In this document: positions 26,410 to 34,558 of the stretch, piece after piece
How positions within the stretch are numbered: position 1 is the stretch's first letter
Layout: every line of letters begins with the position of its first letter
Assembly: GCF_024756235.1 (NCBI RefSeq)
Contig: NZ_JANUGY010000008.1
Location: 310,001 to 374,000 of the forward strand
Reading direction: 5' to 3'
Length of the DNA stretch: 64,000 nucleotides
Source of the DNA: Massilia kyonggiensis
GTDB lineage: Bacteria > Pseudomonadota > Gammaproteobacteria > Burkholderiales > Burkholderiaceae_D
The notes under the pieces: model-generated
The model's input: the letters and a program-made list of their open reading frames with translations, nothing else
Database searches by the model: none
What the model was told of the DNA's origin: nothing
Position numbers and translations under genes: made by a program

Positions 26410-28044
26410 TCAGAACTGGAAGCGGGTCATGGTCTGGCGCAGCGACTGCCCCAGCGCATGCAGGTTGCGCGCCGACGCCTCCGCCTGGCGCGTGCCGGCC
26501 GCGTTTTCCGTGCTGGCCTGCTGGATGTTCTCCATCGCCAGCGCCACCTGGTCCATGCCGGCCAGCTGCTGCTGGCTCGACACGGCGATCTGCACCGCCG
26601 CCTGCGCCGCCTCCGTCATGTTGTCCGTCAGCCCGCGGATCGCCTCGCCGGCCTGCGTCGCCCGCTCGACGCCCTGCGCCACCGTTTTCGCGCCCTGCTC
26701 CGTGATCATCACGGCCGCGCCCACGCTCTTCTGGATCTCGCCGAGGATTTCACGCACCTGGCGCGTGGCCTGGCGCGACTGCTCGGCGAGGCTCTTGACT
26801 TCCTGCGCCACCACGGCGAAGCCGCGGCCATGCTCGCCGGCCTTGGCGGCCTCGATGGCCGCGTTCACGGCCAGCAGGTTCGACTGCTCGGCCAGGCCGG
26901 CGACCGTCGCCGTGATCTCGCCGATGGCATGGCTGCGCTCGGACAGGCGCACGACGGTGGTCGCGATGGCTTCCATCTTTTCCTGGATCGACTCCATGCC
27001 CTTCATGCTCTCTTCCAGCGCGCGCTTGCCCTCCGCGGCCGTGCGCGCGGCCTGCTGCGCCGACTCCGACACGGCGCGCGACTTCTCGGAGGCCAGCACC
27101 GACGTCTGCTTGACCTCTTCGACGGTGGCGGTCGTCTGACTCACCGCGGCCGCCGTCTCGGCCGTGCTGGCCGCCGCCTGCGCGGTGCTGGACAGGATCT
27201 CGCTCGCCGCGCCGCTCAAGGTGGCGACGCCGCGCGTCGTCTCGGCCGCGAGCGTGCGCCACGACTGCACCATGTCGCCCAGCGCGCGCAGCAGCTGCCC
27301 GACCTCGTCGCGGCTCGTGCCGGGCGGAACATCGGCGCGCAGGTCCCCCGTCGCGATACGCGCGGCCACGGCGGTCGCTTCGCGCAGCGGGACCGCGATG
27401 GCGCGGTTGAGCCAGATCGTCTTCGCGAATGCCAGCGCGACGACCGCCAGGTTCAGGATGACCAGCGTCGCGCCCGCGGTTTCCACCAGGGTTTCGCCTT
27501 CGCGCATGCGGGACCGCGCTTCCGCCATTTGCTTCGCCGCGATCTCGTCGGCGACGGTCCGCAGACGGTCGAACGTGTTCTGCAGACGTCCGGTCGCCGC
27601 TTCACCGGCGGCCGCGCGCTGCCCGGCGCGCACCTGCGTCAGCACGTCGTTGTCGCGCACGATGCCGTATTCCTGGTAGGCGCCGGCAAGCCGCGCATAG
27701 TCCGCCGCAAACGATTGATCGACGTTCCTGTGGGCGGCGAGCTCGCCGAGGAGACCCCGGATCGCGCCCTCCTCGGCCTCGAGCTGGCGGCCGAAGCCCG
27801 CCTGGGTGGTGCTGCCCGCGACGAGCGACGACAGCAGCGCCACGCGTTCGCGGTTGATGGCGCTGCGCAGCTCGAGGACCTTCATCGTGACCGCCAGGTC
27901 GTCGTTGTACAGGCGCTGCTGCAACGCCCTTTGGCGCGCGAGACCGTTCCACGACGAGAAACTGGACAGCGCCATCGCCACGACGATCAATCCGAAACCG
28001 AGCATCAGTTTTCCGCGAGTGGACAGATCGGCAAGGGCACGCAT
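26410..28044 (-). CDS. Methyl-accepting chemotaxis protein
   Basis: This 544-residue receptor has TM1 (about 13-33), a periplasmic four-helix-type sensing domain (about 35-185), TM2 (about 187-207), HAMP, and a long cytoplasmic coiled coil. Its conserved tip EQSNLLAVNAAIEAAKAGE and GRGFAVVAQEVKSLAEQS binds CheA/CheW. The C terminus (MTRFQF) lacks the CheR/CheB-tethering pentapeptide. As the only receptor in the operon it is the dedicated input, equivalent to WspA; the ligand is unknown. Confidence 0.93.
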   Translation of the reverse strand: MRALADLSTRGKLMLGFGLIVVAMALSSFSSWNGLARQRALQQRLYNDDLAVTMKVLELRSAINRERVALLSSLVAGSTTQAGFGRQLEAEEGAIRGLLGELAAHRNVDQSFAADYARLAGAYQEYGIVRDNDVLTQVRAGQRAAAGEAATGRLQNTFDRLRTVADEIAAKQMAEARSRMREGETLVETAGATLVILNLAVVALAFAKTIWLNRAIAVPLREATAVAARIATGDLRADVPPGTSRDEVGQLLRALGDMVQSWRTLAAETTRGVATLSGAASEILSSTAQAAASTAETAAAVSQTTATVEEVKQTSVLASEKSRAVSESAQQAARTAAEGKRALEESMKGMESIQEKMEAIATTVVRLSERSHAIGEITATVAGLAEQSNLLAVNAAIEAAKAGEHGRGFAVVAQEVKSLAEQSRQATRQVREILGEIQKSVGAAVMITEQGAKTVAQGVERATQAGEAIRGLTDNMTEAAQAAVQIAVSSQQQLAGMDQVALAMENIQQASTENAAGTRQAEASARNLHALGQSLRQTMTRFQF

Positions 28045-28059
28045 GGGATTCTCCTGTTG

Positions 28060-28665
28060 TTATTGGTGGTCCATCTTCACGATCGGCGTCGAACCGGCAA
28101 GCAGGCGCCGCGCATCGAGCAGCGCGGTGCGGTCGGGCGCAACGCCCAGCAGGTAGCCGGCCTCCGGGTCGGCCGGGCGCGGCAGGTCATGTCCAAGGTG
28201 ATCGTCCGGAAAGCGGCGGGTGCCGTCGATCGCGTCGGCCAGCACGGCGAAACGGTTGTCCTCGCCGCGCAGCACGATCAGCGCGCCCGGCTCGGCCAGT
28301 TCCGTCAGCGGCAGCGCGAGCAGCGCGCGCAGGTCGACGACGGCCAGTACCTCGCCTTCCCACATCGTAATGCCGGCAACGACGTCAGGCACGCCGGGCA
28401 AGGCCGTCAGCGGCAGCGCCGGCAGCACGCGTGCGACCCAGGCCGCGTCGAACGCATAGCGCTCGCCCCCGCAGCGGAACGCCAGCACCTCGATGCCTGC
28501 GGGCTGCGCCGGCACCGGCGCGGCGCCGGCAACGGCCAGCGCGGCGGCGCGCTCTGCGAGCACGCGCTCCTGGACTCCGGGGTCGACGCGGTCCAGCGCG
28601 GCGAGGCCGGCGGCGGCCGCTTCGAGCCGGCGCGACAAGGCTTCCCAATCGAAGGCGGCCGTCAT
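28060..28665 (-). CDS. CheW-domain coupling protein (second copy)
   Basis: This 201-residue protein has an alpha-helical N-terminal extension of about 60 residues before the CheW fold (EVLAFRCGGERYAFDAAWVARVLP ... VDLRALLALPLTE ... LIVLRGEDNRFAVLADAI). It occupies the WspD position next to the receptor. The ATG at 28665 overlaps the CheR stop by 4 bases and is preferred to an upstream in-frame start. It links receptor to kinase. Confidence 0.88.
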   Translation of the reverse strand: MTAAFDWEALSRRLEAAAAGLAALDRVDPGVQERVLAERAAALAVAGAAPVPAQPAGIEVLAFRCGGERYAFDAAWVARVLPALPLTALPGVPDVVAGITMWEGEVLAVVDLRALLALPLTELAEPGALIVLRGEDNRFAVLADAIDGTRRFPDDHLGHDLPRPADPEAGYLLGVAPDRTALLDARRLLAGSTPIVKMDHQ

Positions 28666-29972
28666 GACATCCGCTCCAGCCACGCTGCCGCGGCGCCGCC
28701 CAGTTCAGCGTCGGCTGCGGCGCCGGCGAGCCGCCGGCAATCGCGCAACAGGCTGCGCGCGCGCGGCCGCCGGCCCGCCGCGTCTTCGATCAGCGCCCAC
28801 AGGTAATGTCCGAACGCGCTGTCCGGTTCGAGGTACAGCAGGCGCCGCACGCAGTGGCGCGCGAGGGCCGGATCGCCATGCTCCAGCGCGAACAAGGCGG
28901 CGCGCTGCTGCAGCGGCGCCGACAGCGCCTCGGCCTCGACGGCGCGGCGCAGGCATTGCAGCGCCTCCTCGCGCCCGGCCGTTTGCGCCAGCGCGTGCAC
29001 GCGGTCCATCGCCGCGGCGTCCGCCGGGACCCGCGCGGACGGCGCGGCCGCGGGCAGCGGCTCGGGACGGCGGGCCGGCACGACCGGCGCGACGGCGGGC
29101 GCCGCCGGCGCCGGCGCCGGCACAGGCAGCGCGTCCTTGCGGAAGAACACGGCATCCTCGCGGAACACGGGCGTAAAACCGTCGAACAGGCGGGTCGACG
29201 CTTCGCTCGCGTTCACCACGAGCCAGCCGCCGTCGACGAGGCAGCCGCGCAGGCGCGCGATGACGCGGGCCGCCTGCGCCGGGGCGAAGTACATCAGCAC
29301 GTTGCGGCAGAAGATGACGTCCTGCGCCAGCGTGCCCGTGCCGGCGGACGGATAGACGTCGGAGGCGAGGTTCAGGTTCGCAAAGCGGACCTGGGCGCGC
29401 AGCGACGCGTCGACCTCGTAGAGGCCGTCGCCCAGCGGCCGGAAGAACGCCGCGAGGTCGGCCGGGTCGGTGCGGCGGAACGACCAGCGCCGGTAGATGC
29501 CGGCGCGGGCGACGTCGAGGAAGGCGTCGTTCAGGTCGGTGGCGAGGATATCCACCCGTTCGGGCGGCAGCTGCGGCACGCCGCGGCGCAGAGCCAGCGC
29601 GATCGAATACGGTTCCTCGCCCGTGCAGCAGCCGGCGCTCCAGATACGCAGGGGGCGCGTCGCGCCGCGCGCCAGCAGCGCGCGCGCCCGGTCGCACACG
29701 AGGTCGAAGGCGCGCGGCTCGCGCAGCAGATACGTCTCGCCGACCGTGAGGAAGCGCGCGCACAGGGCGCTGCGGGCGTCGTCCCACGGCCCAGCCAGCA
29801 GCCACGACGCGCAGGCCGCGGCACCCGGCAGGCCCAGCGCGCCGGCCATCCGGTCGAGGGCCGCGTCGAACTGGCGGCGCCGCAGGCCCGCGAACGTCAG
29901 GCCCGTCGCGGCCTCGACCCGCTGCGCCGCGAGGTCGAAGACGTCGCCGACGGTGTCGTCAATGGCGTTCAC
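28662..29972 (-). CDS. CheR-type receptor methyltransferase with C-terminal helical-repeat extension (WspC-like)
   Basis: This 436-residue protein has a small N-terminal CheR domain, then a SAM-dependent methyltransferase with LRIWSAGCCTGEEPYSIALAL (motif I) and VIFCRNVLMYF. A Pro/Ala linker (about 280-320) leads to a C-terminal region with ALAQTAGREEALQCLRRAVEAE that looks like TPR repeats, as in WspC. It methylates receptor glutamates with S-adenosylmethionine. The start is GTG, overlapping the upstream cheW by 14 bases. Confidence 0.9.
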   Translation of the reverse strand: MNAIDDTVGDVFDLAAQRVEAATGLTFAGLRRRQFDAALDRMAGALGLPGAAACASWLLAGPWDDARSALCARFLTVGETYLLREPRAFDLVCDRARALLARGATRPLRIWSAGCCTGEEPYSIALALRRGVPQLPPERVDILATDLNDAFLDVARAGIYRRWSFRRTDPADLAAFFRPLGDGLYEVDASLRAQVRFANLNLASDVYPSAGTGTLAQDVIFCRNVLMYFAPAQAARVIARLRGCLVDGGWLVVNASEASTRLFDGFTPVFREDAVFFRKDALPVPAPAPAAPAVAPVVPARRPEPLPAAAPSARVPADAAAMDRVHALAQTAGREEALQCLRRAVEAEALSAPLQQRAALFALEHGDPALARHCVRRLLYLEPDSAFGHYLWALIEDAAGRRPRARSLLRDCRRLAGAAADAELGGAAAAWLERMS

Positions 29973-30468
29973 CCGCCGCCCCCAGCACCTGCGTCAATTG
30001 CGCCCGTTCGTGGTCGAACAGGAACCGGGCCGGGTCGATCACGAGGCACAGACCGTCCGGCAGGCGCACCACGCCGTCGACGTAGGCGGCGGCCCCGGCG
30101 GCATCCGGCCAGGCGCTGTCCGGGACCGCCGTGCCGGGGCCATGGACGCCGTCGACCACGAGCGCGCACAGGAGCCCGTCCATCTCGACGATGAGGAATT
30201 GCTGGGCGGGCGTGATGACGGTCGGGCGGGCGGTGGCGCGCAGGGCGAAATCGAGGACGGTGACGGTATCGCCGGCCACGTCGAGCACGCCGAGCACGAT
30301 CTCGGATGCCCCCGGCAACGGCACGGGCCGCGCGCTAAGGACGGCGCGGCGCACGGCCGCCAGCGGCACGGCAAAGCGCTGCCCGCGGCAGCTGAACTCG
30401 AGGATCTGCATTGCCGCCGGTTGTCGCGACGGCAACGCCGCTTCGGACGCAAAAGCGGAGGGATTCAT
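29959..30468 (-). CDS. CheW coupling protein, first gene of the chemosensory operon
   Basis: This 169-residue single CheW-domain protein (MQILEFSCRGQRFAVPLAAV ... VLGVLDVAGDTVTVLDFAL ... LIVEMDGLLCALVVDGVHG) matches the WspB position. The ATG at 30468 follows GGAG at good spacing; an upstream in-frame extension without homology is rejected. The 296-base stretch upstream (30469-30764) contains the TGAGAC inverted repeat and an AT-rich promoter region. Confidence 0.88.
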   Translation of the reverse strand: MNPSAFASEAALPSRQPAAMQILEFSCRGQRFAVPLAAVRRAVLSARPVPLPGASEIVLGVLDVAGDTVTVLDFALRATARPTVITPAQQFLIVEMDGLLCALVVDGVHGPGTAVPDSAWPDAAGAAAYVDGVVRLPDGLCLVIDPARFLFDHERAQLTQVLGAAGERH

Positions 30469-30541
30469 GATCGTCTCCTGTCGATGCGATGCCAGGCGAC
30501 CGCTGGCATTTCGTTCGCATGAGGCTGATCGTAACGGACCT

Positions 30542-30557
30542 TGAGACCGGCGTCTCA
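30542..30557. promoter_or_regulatory. TGAGAC-N4-GTCTCA inverted repeat before the chemosensory operon
   Basis: Perfect 6-base arms around a 4-base centre, 74-89 bases upstream of the first cheW start. It may be an operator or a leader hairpin. No FliA-type promoter was found between it and the gene. Confidence 0.4.
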
Positions 30558-30733
30558 CCGCCGCCGTGCGTATTCTGGATGTATGTACAGGCTCTGTATG
30601 CAGGGAGAATGGCTAAACCTGTAGATTTCCTGAAATTTCTAGCAATAAATCGCCTATGCGCATTTTAAAATACCGCAAATCCGGCAATTCTGTCGCAAAT
30701 TAAACGACAAGCGTTATCGATATAATGTTGCTA

Positions 30734-30772
30734 AAAGTTGACATTCCGCACAGGGTGCTATGAGTCAACTTT
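30734..30772 (-). terminator. Terminator of the HDOD gene, stop codon inside the stem
   Basis: AAAGTTGAC and GTCAACTTT pair perfectly (9 bp) around a 21-base loop that holds a small CAC/GTG hairpin. The TGA stop of the minus-strand HDOD gene is part of the first arm, and the second arm runs into TTTT on that strand. It separates the upstream signalling genes from the chemosensory operon. Confidence 0.6.
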
Positions 30773-31739
30773 CCAGATGCGCCAGCTTGCCCAGGCAGCG
30801 GCGCTGGAAGCTGTCGAGGCCGTCCGTGACGAGCGCGTCGTCCTCCGCCACGGTGCCGGCGTCGATCAGCAGGCGCAGCTTGGCGATGCGGTCGCCCTGC
30901 GCGAGTGCGCGCCCGAGGTTGGATGCGTCCGGCGCGCCCGCCTGTTCGATCGCCTGCGCGACCTCCGCCGGGAATTCCCAGTGGCGCGCGATGGCGGCCG
31001 AGATCTGCCGCCCCAGCGCCAGCAACTGGCTGCTGAATTCGGCGGAACCGGGGACGGCGCGGTCCGGGCACAGGCGGAATGCGACGATGAGGCCCACATT
31101 CTGCATCAGGCCGGCCAGATACGCTTCGAATCCGCCGGCGGGAATGCCGGGCGCGACGAGGCTCGCTGCCAGCGCGCACCGCTCGGACTGGTCCCACACG
31201 TGGGGCGCGACCCGGCGCGCGAAGCCGTCCGAATCCATGTTGATGACGGGCCGGAACGCGACGCGCGCCAGCACCATGCGCAGGCCGTTCTGCCCCAGCA
31301 GCTTGATGGCGGCCTCGACGGTGTCGACCTTCGTCATGGGACGGTAATACGCGCTGTTCGCCTCGCGGATCACTTCCGCCACGAGCACGGGATCCTGCAC
31401 GACGAGGCGCGACAGCTCGGTGGTCGACACGTCTTCCTCGCCCAGGCTGCCGAGCAGCTTGGGAATCACTTCGGGAACGCGCGGCACGAGCCCGGCCGCG
31501 TCATCGGGACGGGCGGCGAGCGCCCGGACCTCGTCCAGGATCGCGTTCTCCACGTCGGGCGCCGCGTCGAACCGGGCCGAGCCCGTCAGCCAGCGGTAAT
31601 ATACCGCATCGATGTCGTGGCCGATACGCTCCAGCTGCCGTGCCTGCTCCAGTTTCTGCTCGCCGGCCTTGGCCGCTGCCGCCGCGGACTGGCTGGCGCC
31701 GCCATCCGAACCGCCCATCAAACGAGAAATCCAACCCAT
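30765..31739 (-). CDS. HDOD-domain protein
   Basis: This 324-residue protein has a Ser/Ala-rich N-terminal helix followed by an HDOD domain (about 85-290): LSRLVVQDPVLVAEVIREANSAYY and AIKLLGQNGLRMVLARVAF are typical. The usual HD pair is replaced (AGLMQNVGLIVAF), so no metal-dependent hydrolase activity is expected. HDOD proteins act as signalling adaptors in chemosensory, c-di-GMP and secretion control. It has a good GGGGTGA ribosome site and ends in its own terminator, so it is probably the last gene of the upstream transcript. Confidence 0.85.
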   Translation of the reverse strand: MGWISRLMGGSDGGASQSAAAAAKAGEQKLEQARQLERIGHDIDAVYYRWLTGSARFDAAPDVENAILDEVRALAARPDDAAGLVPRVPEVIPKLLGSLGEEDVSTTELSRLVVQDPVLVAEVIREANSAYYRPMTKVDTVEAAIKLLGQNGLRMVLARVAFRPVINMDSDGFARRVAPHVWDQSERCALAASLVAPGIPAGGFEAYLAGLMQNVGLIVAFRLCPDRAVPGSAEFSSQLLALGRQISAAIARHWEFPAEVAQAIEQAGAPDASNLGRALAQGDRIAKLRLLIDAGTVAEDDALVTDGLDSFQRRCLGKLAHLES

Positions 31740-31880
31740 GTGTCACCCCGCGCCAACGTCAATATTGTTATGCGTTGGATTGTGTCAAATAAATTGCCCA
31801 ATGGCAATTCATTCCACATATTGGGATCGATTTCATGGCGGCGGGATGCGTTTTCCCACTGATCCGGACAAGCTGGCGGC

Positions 31881-32384
31881 TCAGAACAGGCGGATGTTGC
31901 CGTCTTCGTCCCAGTCGACGCGGGTGATGCCGGGCTCGTCCTGCTCGAGGCGGCGCAGCACGTCGTCCTGCCCGTGCGCCGGCGCCGGCCGCGGCGGCGC
32001 GAGCCGGTCGCGGCGCGCGAACCCTTCCCGCACCGTCGCGACCAGTTCCTCCTGCAGCCACGGCTTGGCCAGGTAGCGGAATACTTCGGCGCGGTTCACG
32101 GCGTCGGCCACCTCGAGGATTTCCGTCGTGGCGGACACGACGATGCGGACCGCTTCCGGCTGCAGGCCCTTCATGAGCTGGAGCACGTCGGCGCCGTTCA
32201 GGCCGGGCATGCGGTAGTCGGAGATGACGATGTCGAAGTCCTGTTCACCGGCACGGAGCACGGCCGATTCCGGTTCGTCGAACGCTTCGATCACGACGTC
32301 GTCCGACGGGAATGCCGCGCGCAGGGTGCGCCGCAGGGCGCTCAGCACGGACGGTTCGTCGTCAAGAATGAGAATGCGGCGCAT
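31881..32384 (-). CDS. Single-domain response regulator (RpfG-type receiver)
   Basis: This 167-residue protein is a receiver (1-115) with DDE acid cluster, phospho-Asp in IVISDYRMPG, a conserved Ser/Thr in VVSATT and Lys in YLAKPW, plus a 50-residue charged tail with no known domain. It belongs to the same receiver subfamily as those at the start of the HD-GYP gene and inside the two GGDEF-EAL proteins. It overlaps the HD-GYP gene by 23 bases, implying coupled translation. Confidence 0.88.
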   Translation of the reverse strand: MRRILILDDEPSVLSALRRTLRAAFPSDDVVIEAFDEPESAVLRAGEQDFDIVISDYRMPGLNGADVLQLMKGLQPEAVRIVVSATTEILEVADAVNRAEVFRYLAKPWLQEELVATVREGFARRDRLAPPRPAPAHGQDDVLRRLEQDEPGITRVDWDEDGNIRLF

Positions 32385-33711
32385 CGGGAGACCCTGACTT
32401 CACGAAAAGTTGCAATTGAATCGACGAGCGGCGCTCGTACTCGGCGAGCTGTTTCAGCATCCGGTCGGACAGGACATGGTCGGCCGACAGCAGCAGCGTC
32501 CCTTCCGGCGACAGCAGGTCGCGGCTGAGCACCATACCCGGCTTGAGCTGGTCCACGCCCGCCGCGACCTCGGCGATCACCTCGGCCACGCTGCGTCCGG
32601 TGCGGATATCGTAGAACGCTTCGACGACGGCCGGATCGTAGCGCTTGCCGCGGCTCTCGGCGACGAGTTCCGTCGCCTGCGCCGCATCCGCGCGGCGCTG
32701 CGCGAGCAGGCCCCGCTGCAGCGCCTCGAAATCGTGGGCCACCGCCAGGATGCGCGCGCCGAGCGGGATGTCGAAGCCGGCCGTGCCTTCCGGGAAGCCC
32801 GCGCCGTCGAAGCGCTCGCGGTGGGCACCGATGATGCGTGCCGCCTCGCGCAACTCTTCCAGCGGCATCAGGATCTGTTCGCCCAGGTGCGGGTATTTGC
32901 GGTAGAGCCCCAGGTTGTCACCTTTCAGCACCGACTCCGGGATGCCGATCAGGCCGTCGGGAAAACCGGTTTTGCCGATTTCGTGCAGCAGGCCCGCCAC
33001 GAAGATGTCCTGCGCCTCGCGGGCCGACAGGCCCATGCGCAAGGCGATGCGGCGCGCCAGGTCGGCCACGCGACGGCCGTGGCCGGGCACGGCGCCGGCG
33101 CGCGTCTCCACCATGCTCGAAAACACCTTGATGAGCGTGAGGAAGTTGTTCTTGAGGCGCTCGTGCGACGCCTGCAGCGATTTCTGGGCCGAGGACAATT
33201 CCGCCGTCCGGTCGCGCACCCGCTGCTCCAGGTTCGCGTTCAGGTCGCGCAGCTGGTCGTTCTGCTGGCGCGTCAGTTCTTCCAGCCGGATCTTTTCGCG
33301 CTGCAGCGCCTGCCGTTCCAGCGCGTCGCGCACGACGAGCAGGATCGCCTCCTCGTTCCACGGCTTCGTGATGTAGCGGTAGACCTCGCCGCGATTGATC
33401 GCGCCGACGGTCGCTTCGTGGTCGGCGTGGCCCGTCAGCAGCAGGCGCAGCGTGTCGGGCCAGCGCTGGCGCACGCGTTCCAGGAATTCGGTACCGTTGA
33501 TTTCCGGCATCTGCATGTCGGAGATCACGATGTCGACGTGTTCTTCTTCCAGCACGGCCCAGCCGGCCGTGGCGCCGCCCGCGACGAGCACCTTGTAGTT
33601 TTCGCGGCGGAACAGGCGGCGCAGCGCGGCGAGGATGTTCGGCTCGTCGTCGACGCACAGGATCGTGGCCGCGGGCGCATCCGTGCGCGCGGTGGCGGAT
33701 AACATGTTCAT
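32362..33711 (-). CDS. Receiver / HD-GYP-like domain protein with altered active site
   Basis: This 449-residue protein has a receiver (14-130, phospho-Asp65), a coiled coil (about 133-190), then an HD-GYP fold (about 195-350) and a C-terminal extension. RpfG-type proteins hydrolyse c-di-GMP with a two- or three-metal centre. Here the HD motif reads HEIGK (His243-Glu244), the HHE motif reads HRE (297-299), and GYP reads GFP (304-306). Activity is therefore uncertain; it could use another metal set, act on another cyclic dinucleotide, or be a binding module. It is 22 bases after the HDOD gene. Confidence 0.87.
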   Translation of the reverse strand: MNMLSATARTDAPAATILCVDDEPNILAALRRLFRRENYKVLVAGGATAGWAVLEEEHVDIVISDMQMPEINGTEFLERVRQRWPDTLRLLLTGHADHEATVGAINRGEVYRYITKPWNEEAILLVVRDALERQALQREKIRLEELTRQQNDQLRDLNANLEQRVRDRTAELSSAQKSLQASHERLKNNFLTLIKVFSSMVETRAGAVPGHGRRVADLARRIALRMGLSAREAQDIFVAGLLHEIGKTGFPDGLIGIPESVLKGDNLGLYRKYPHLGEQILMPLEELREAARIIGAHRERFDGAGFPEGTAGFDIPLGARILAVAHDFEALQRGLLAQRRADAAQATELVAESRGKRYDPAVVEAFYDIRTGRSVAEVIAEVAAGVDQLKPGMVLSRDLLSPEGTLLLSADHVLSDRMLKQLAEYERRSSIQLQLFVKSGSPDAPHSHS

Positions 33712-33733
33712 GACTGAATAGTGTCGTTCATAG

Positions 33734-34558
33734 CTAATCTTGCATCAAAAGCCGGCAGGCTTCCTCGAACTGCCCTTCCGTCTCGCGGCACACCGCCTGC
33801 AATTGTTCCGGCAACAGGCCGAGGTTGGCCGCGGCCACGCCGGCCATGCGCCCGTTCGGATCGAGCGCGTGCACCAGCCCGTTGGCCACGTGCACGACGC
33901 CGGGGATGTCGGCCAGGTCGGCCGCTTCCGGCGCGTGGTGCCGGCCGATCGCGCGCTGGATCGCCGGCGGGAATTTCCACGCCTCGGCCAGCAGCTGGCC
34001 GGCGCGCTCGTGGTCCACGCCGAGCACGCGCAGCTCGACCGCGGAGAGGCCCGCCTCGTCGTACTCCGCGATCACCCGCGCATACTGCCCGGGAAAGCTG
34101 ATCGCCAGCACGAGCCGGCCGATGTCGTGCAGCAGGCCGCCGATGAAGGCGGCATCCTGGTCGAGCCCCGCGTGGCGCGCAAGGCTCCGGGCGCACAACG
34201 CGGTCGCGATCGAGTGGCGCCAGAAATACGCGACGTCGACCCTGGGCTGGCCGGCGCCGCCGAAGCGGTCGATGACGGTGCTCGCCACGGCCAGTGCCCG
34301 CGCGCTGTCGAACCCCAGCACGACGATCGCCTGCTTGACCGTCTTGACCTTGGACGGCAGGCCGTAGAACGACGAATTCGCCAGGCGCAGGATCTTCGCG
34401 GCCAGCGCCTGGTCGCGCGACATCTTTTCCGCCAAGGTCGTCACGTCGACGTCCTCGCGCCCGAACGAACTGATCAGGTCGAGCACGACGGACGGCAGCG
34501 CCGGCAGGTCGCGCAGGCGCTGCACCACCTGGGTGAGTTCCACCATGGTCGTCGTCAT
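33734..34558 (-). CDS. HDOD-domain protein with intact HD pair
   Basis: This 274-residue protein is almost all HDOD domain (about 10-205): MSRDQALAAKILRLANSSFYG, VKQAIVVLGFDSARALAVAS and GGLLHDIGRLVLAISF. The His-Asp pair is kept, unlike the HDOD protein at 30765. ATG 34558 overlaps the upstream stop by 4 bases (ATGA), which decides the start and couples it to the large PAS-GGDEF-EAL gene. Role: signalling adaptor, partner unknown. Confidence 0.87.
   Translation of the reverse strand: MTTTMVELTQVVQRLRDLPALPSVVLDLISSFGREDVDVTTLAEKMSRDQALAAKILRLANSSFYGLPSKVKTVKQAIVVLGFDSARALAVASTVIDRFGGAGQPRVDVAYFWRHSIATALCARSLARHAGLDQDAAFIGGLLHDIGRLVLAISFPGQYARVIAEYDEAGLSAVELRVLGVDHERAGQLLAEAWKFPPAIQRAIGRHHAPEAADLADIPGVVHVANGLVHALDPNGRMAGVAAANLGLLPEQLQAVCRETEGQFEEACRLLMQD

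Noticed and set aside
30469..30764. A FliA (sigma-28) flagellar promoter for the chemosensory operon
   Set aside because: I looked for TAAA-N15-GCCGATAA on the minus strand. TAAA and GCGATTTA occur but with a spacing of 10, which does not fit. This agrees with a non-flagellar pathway.
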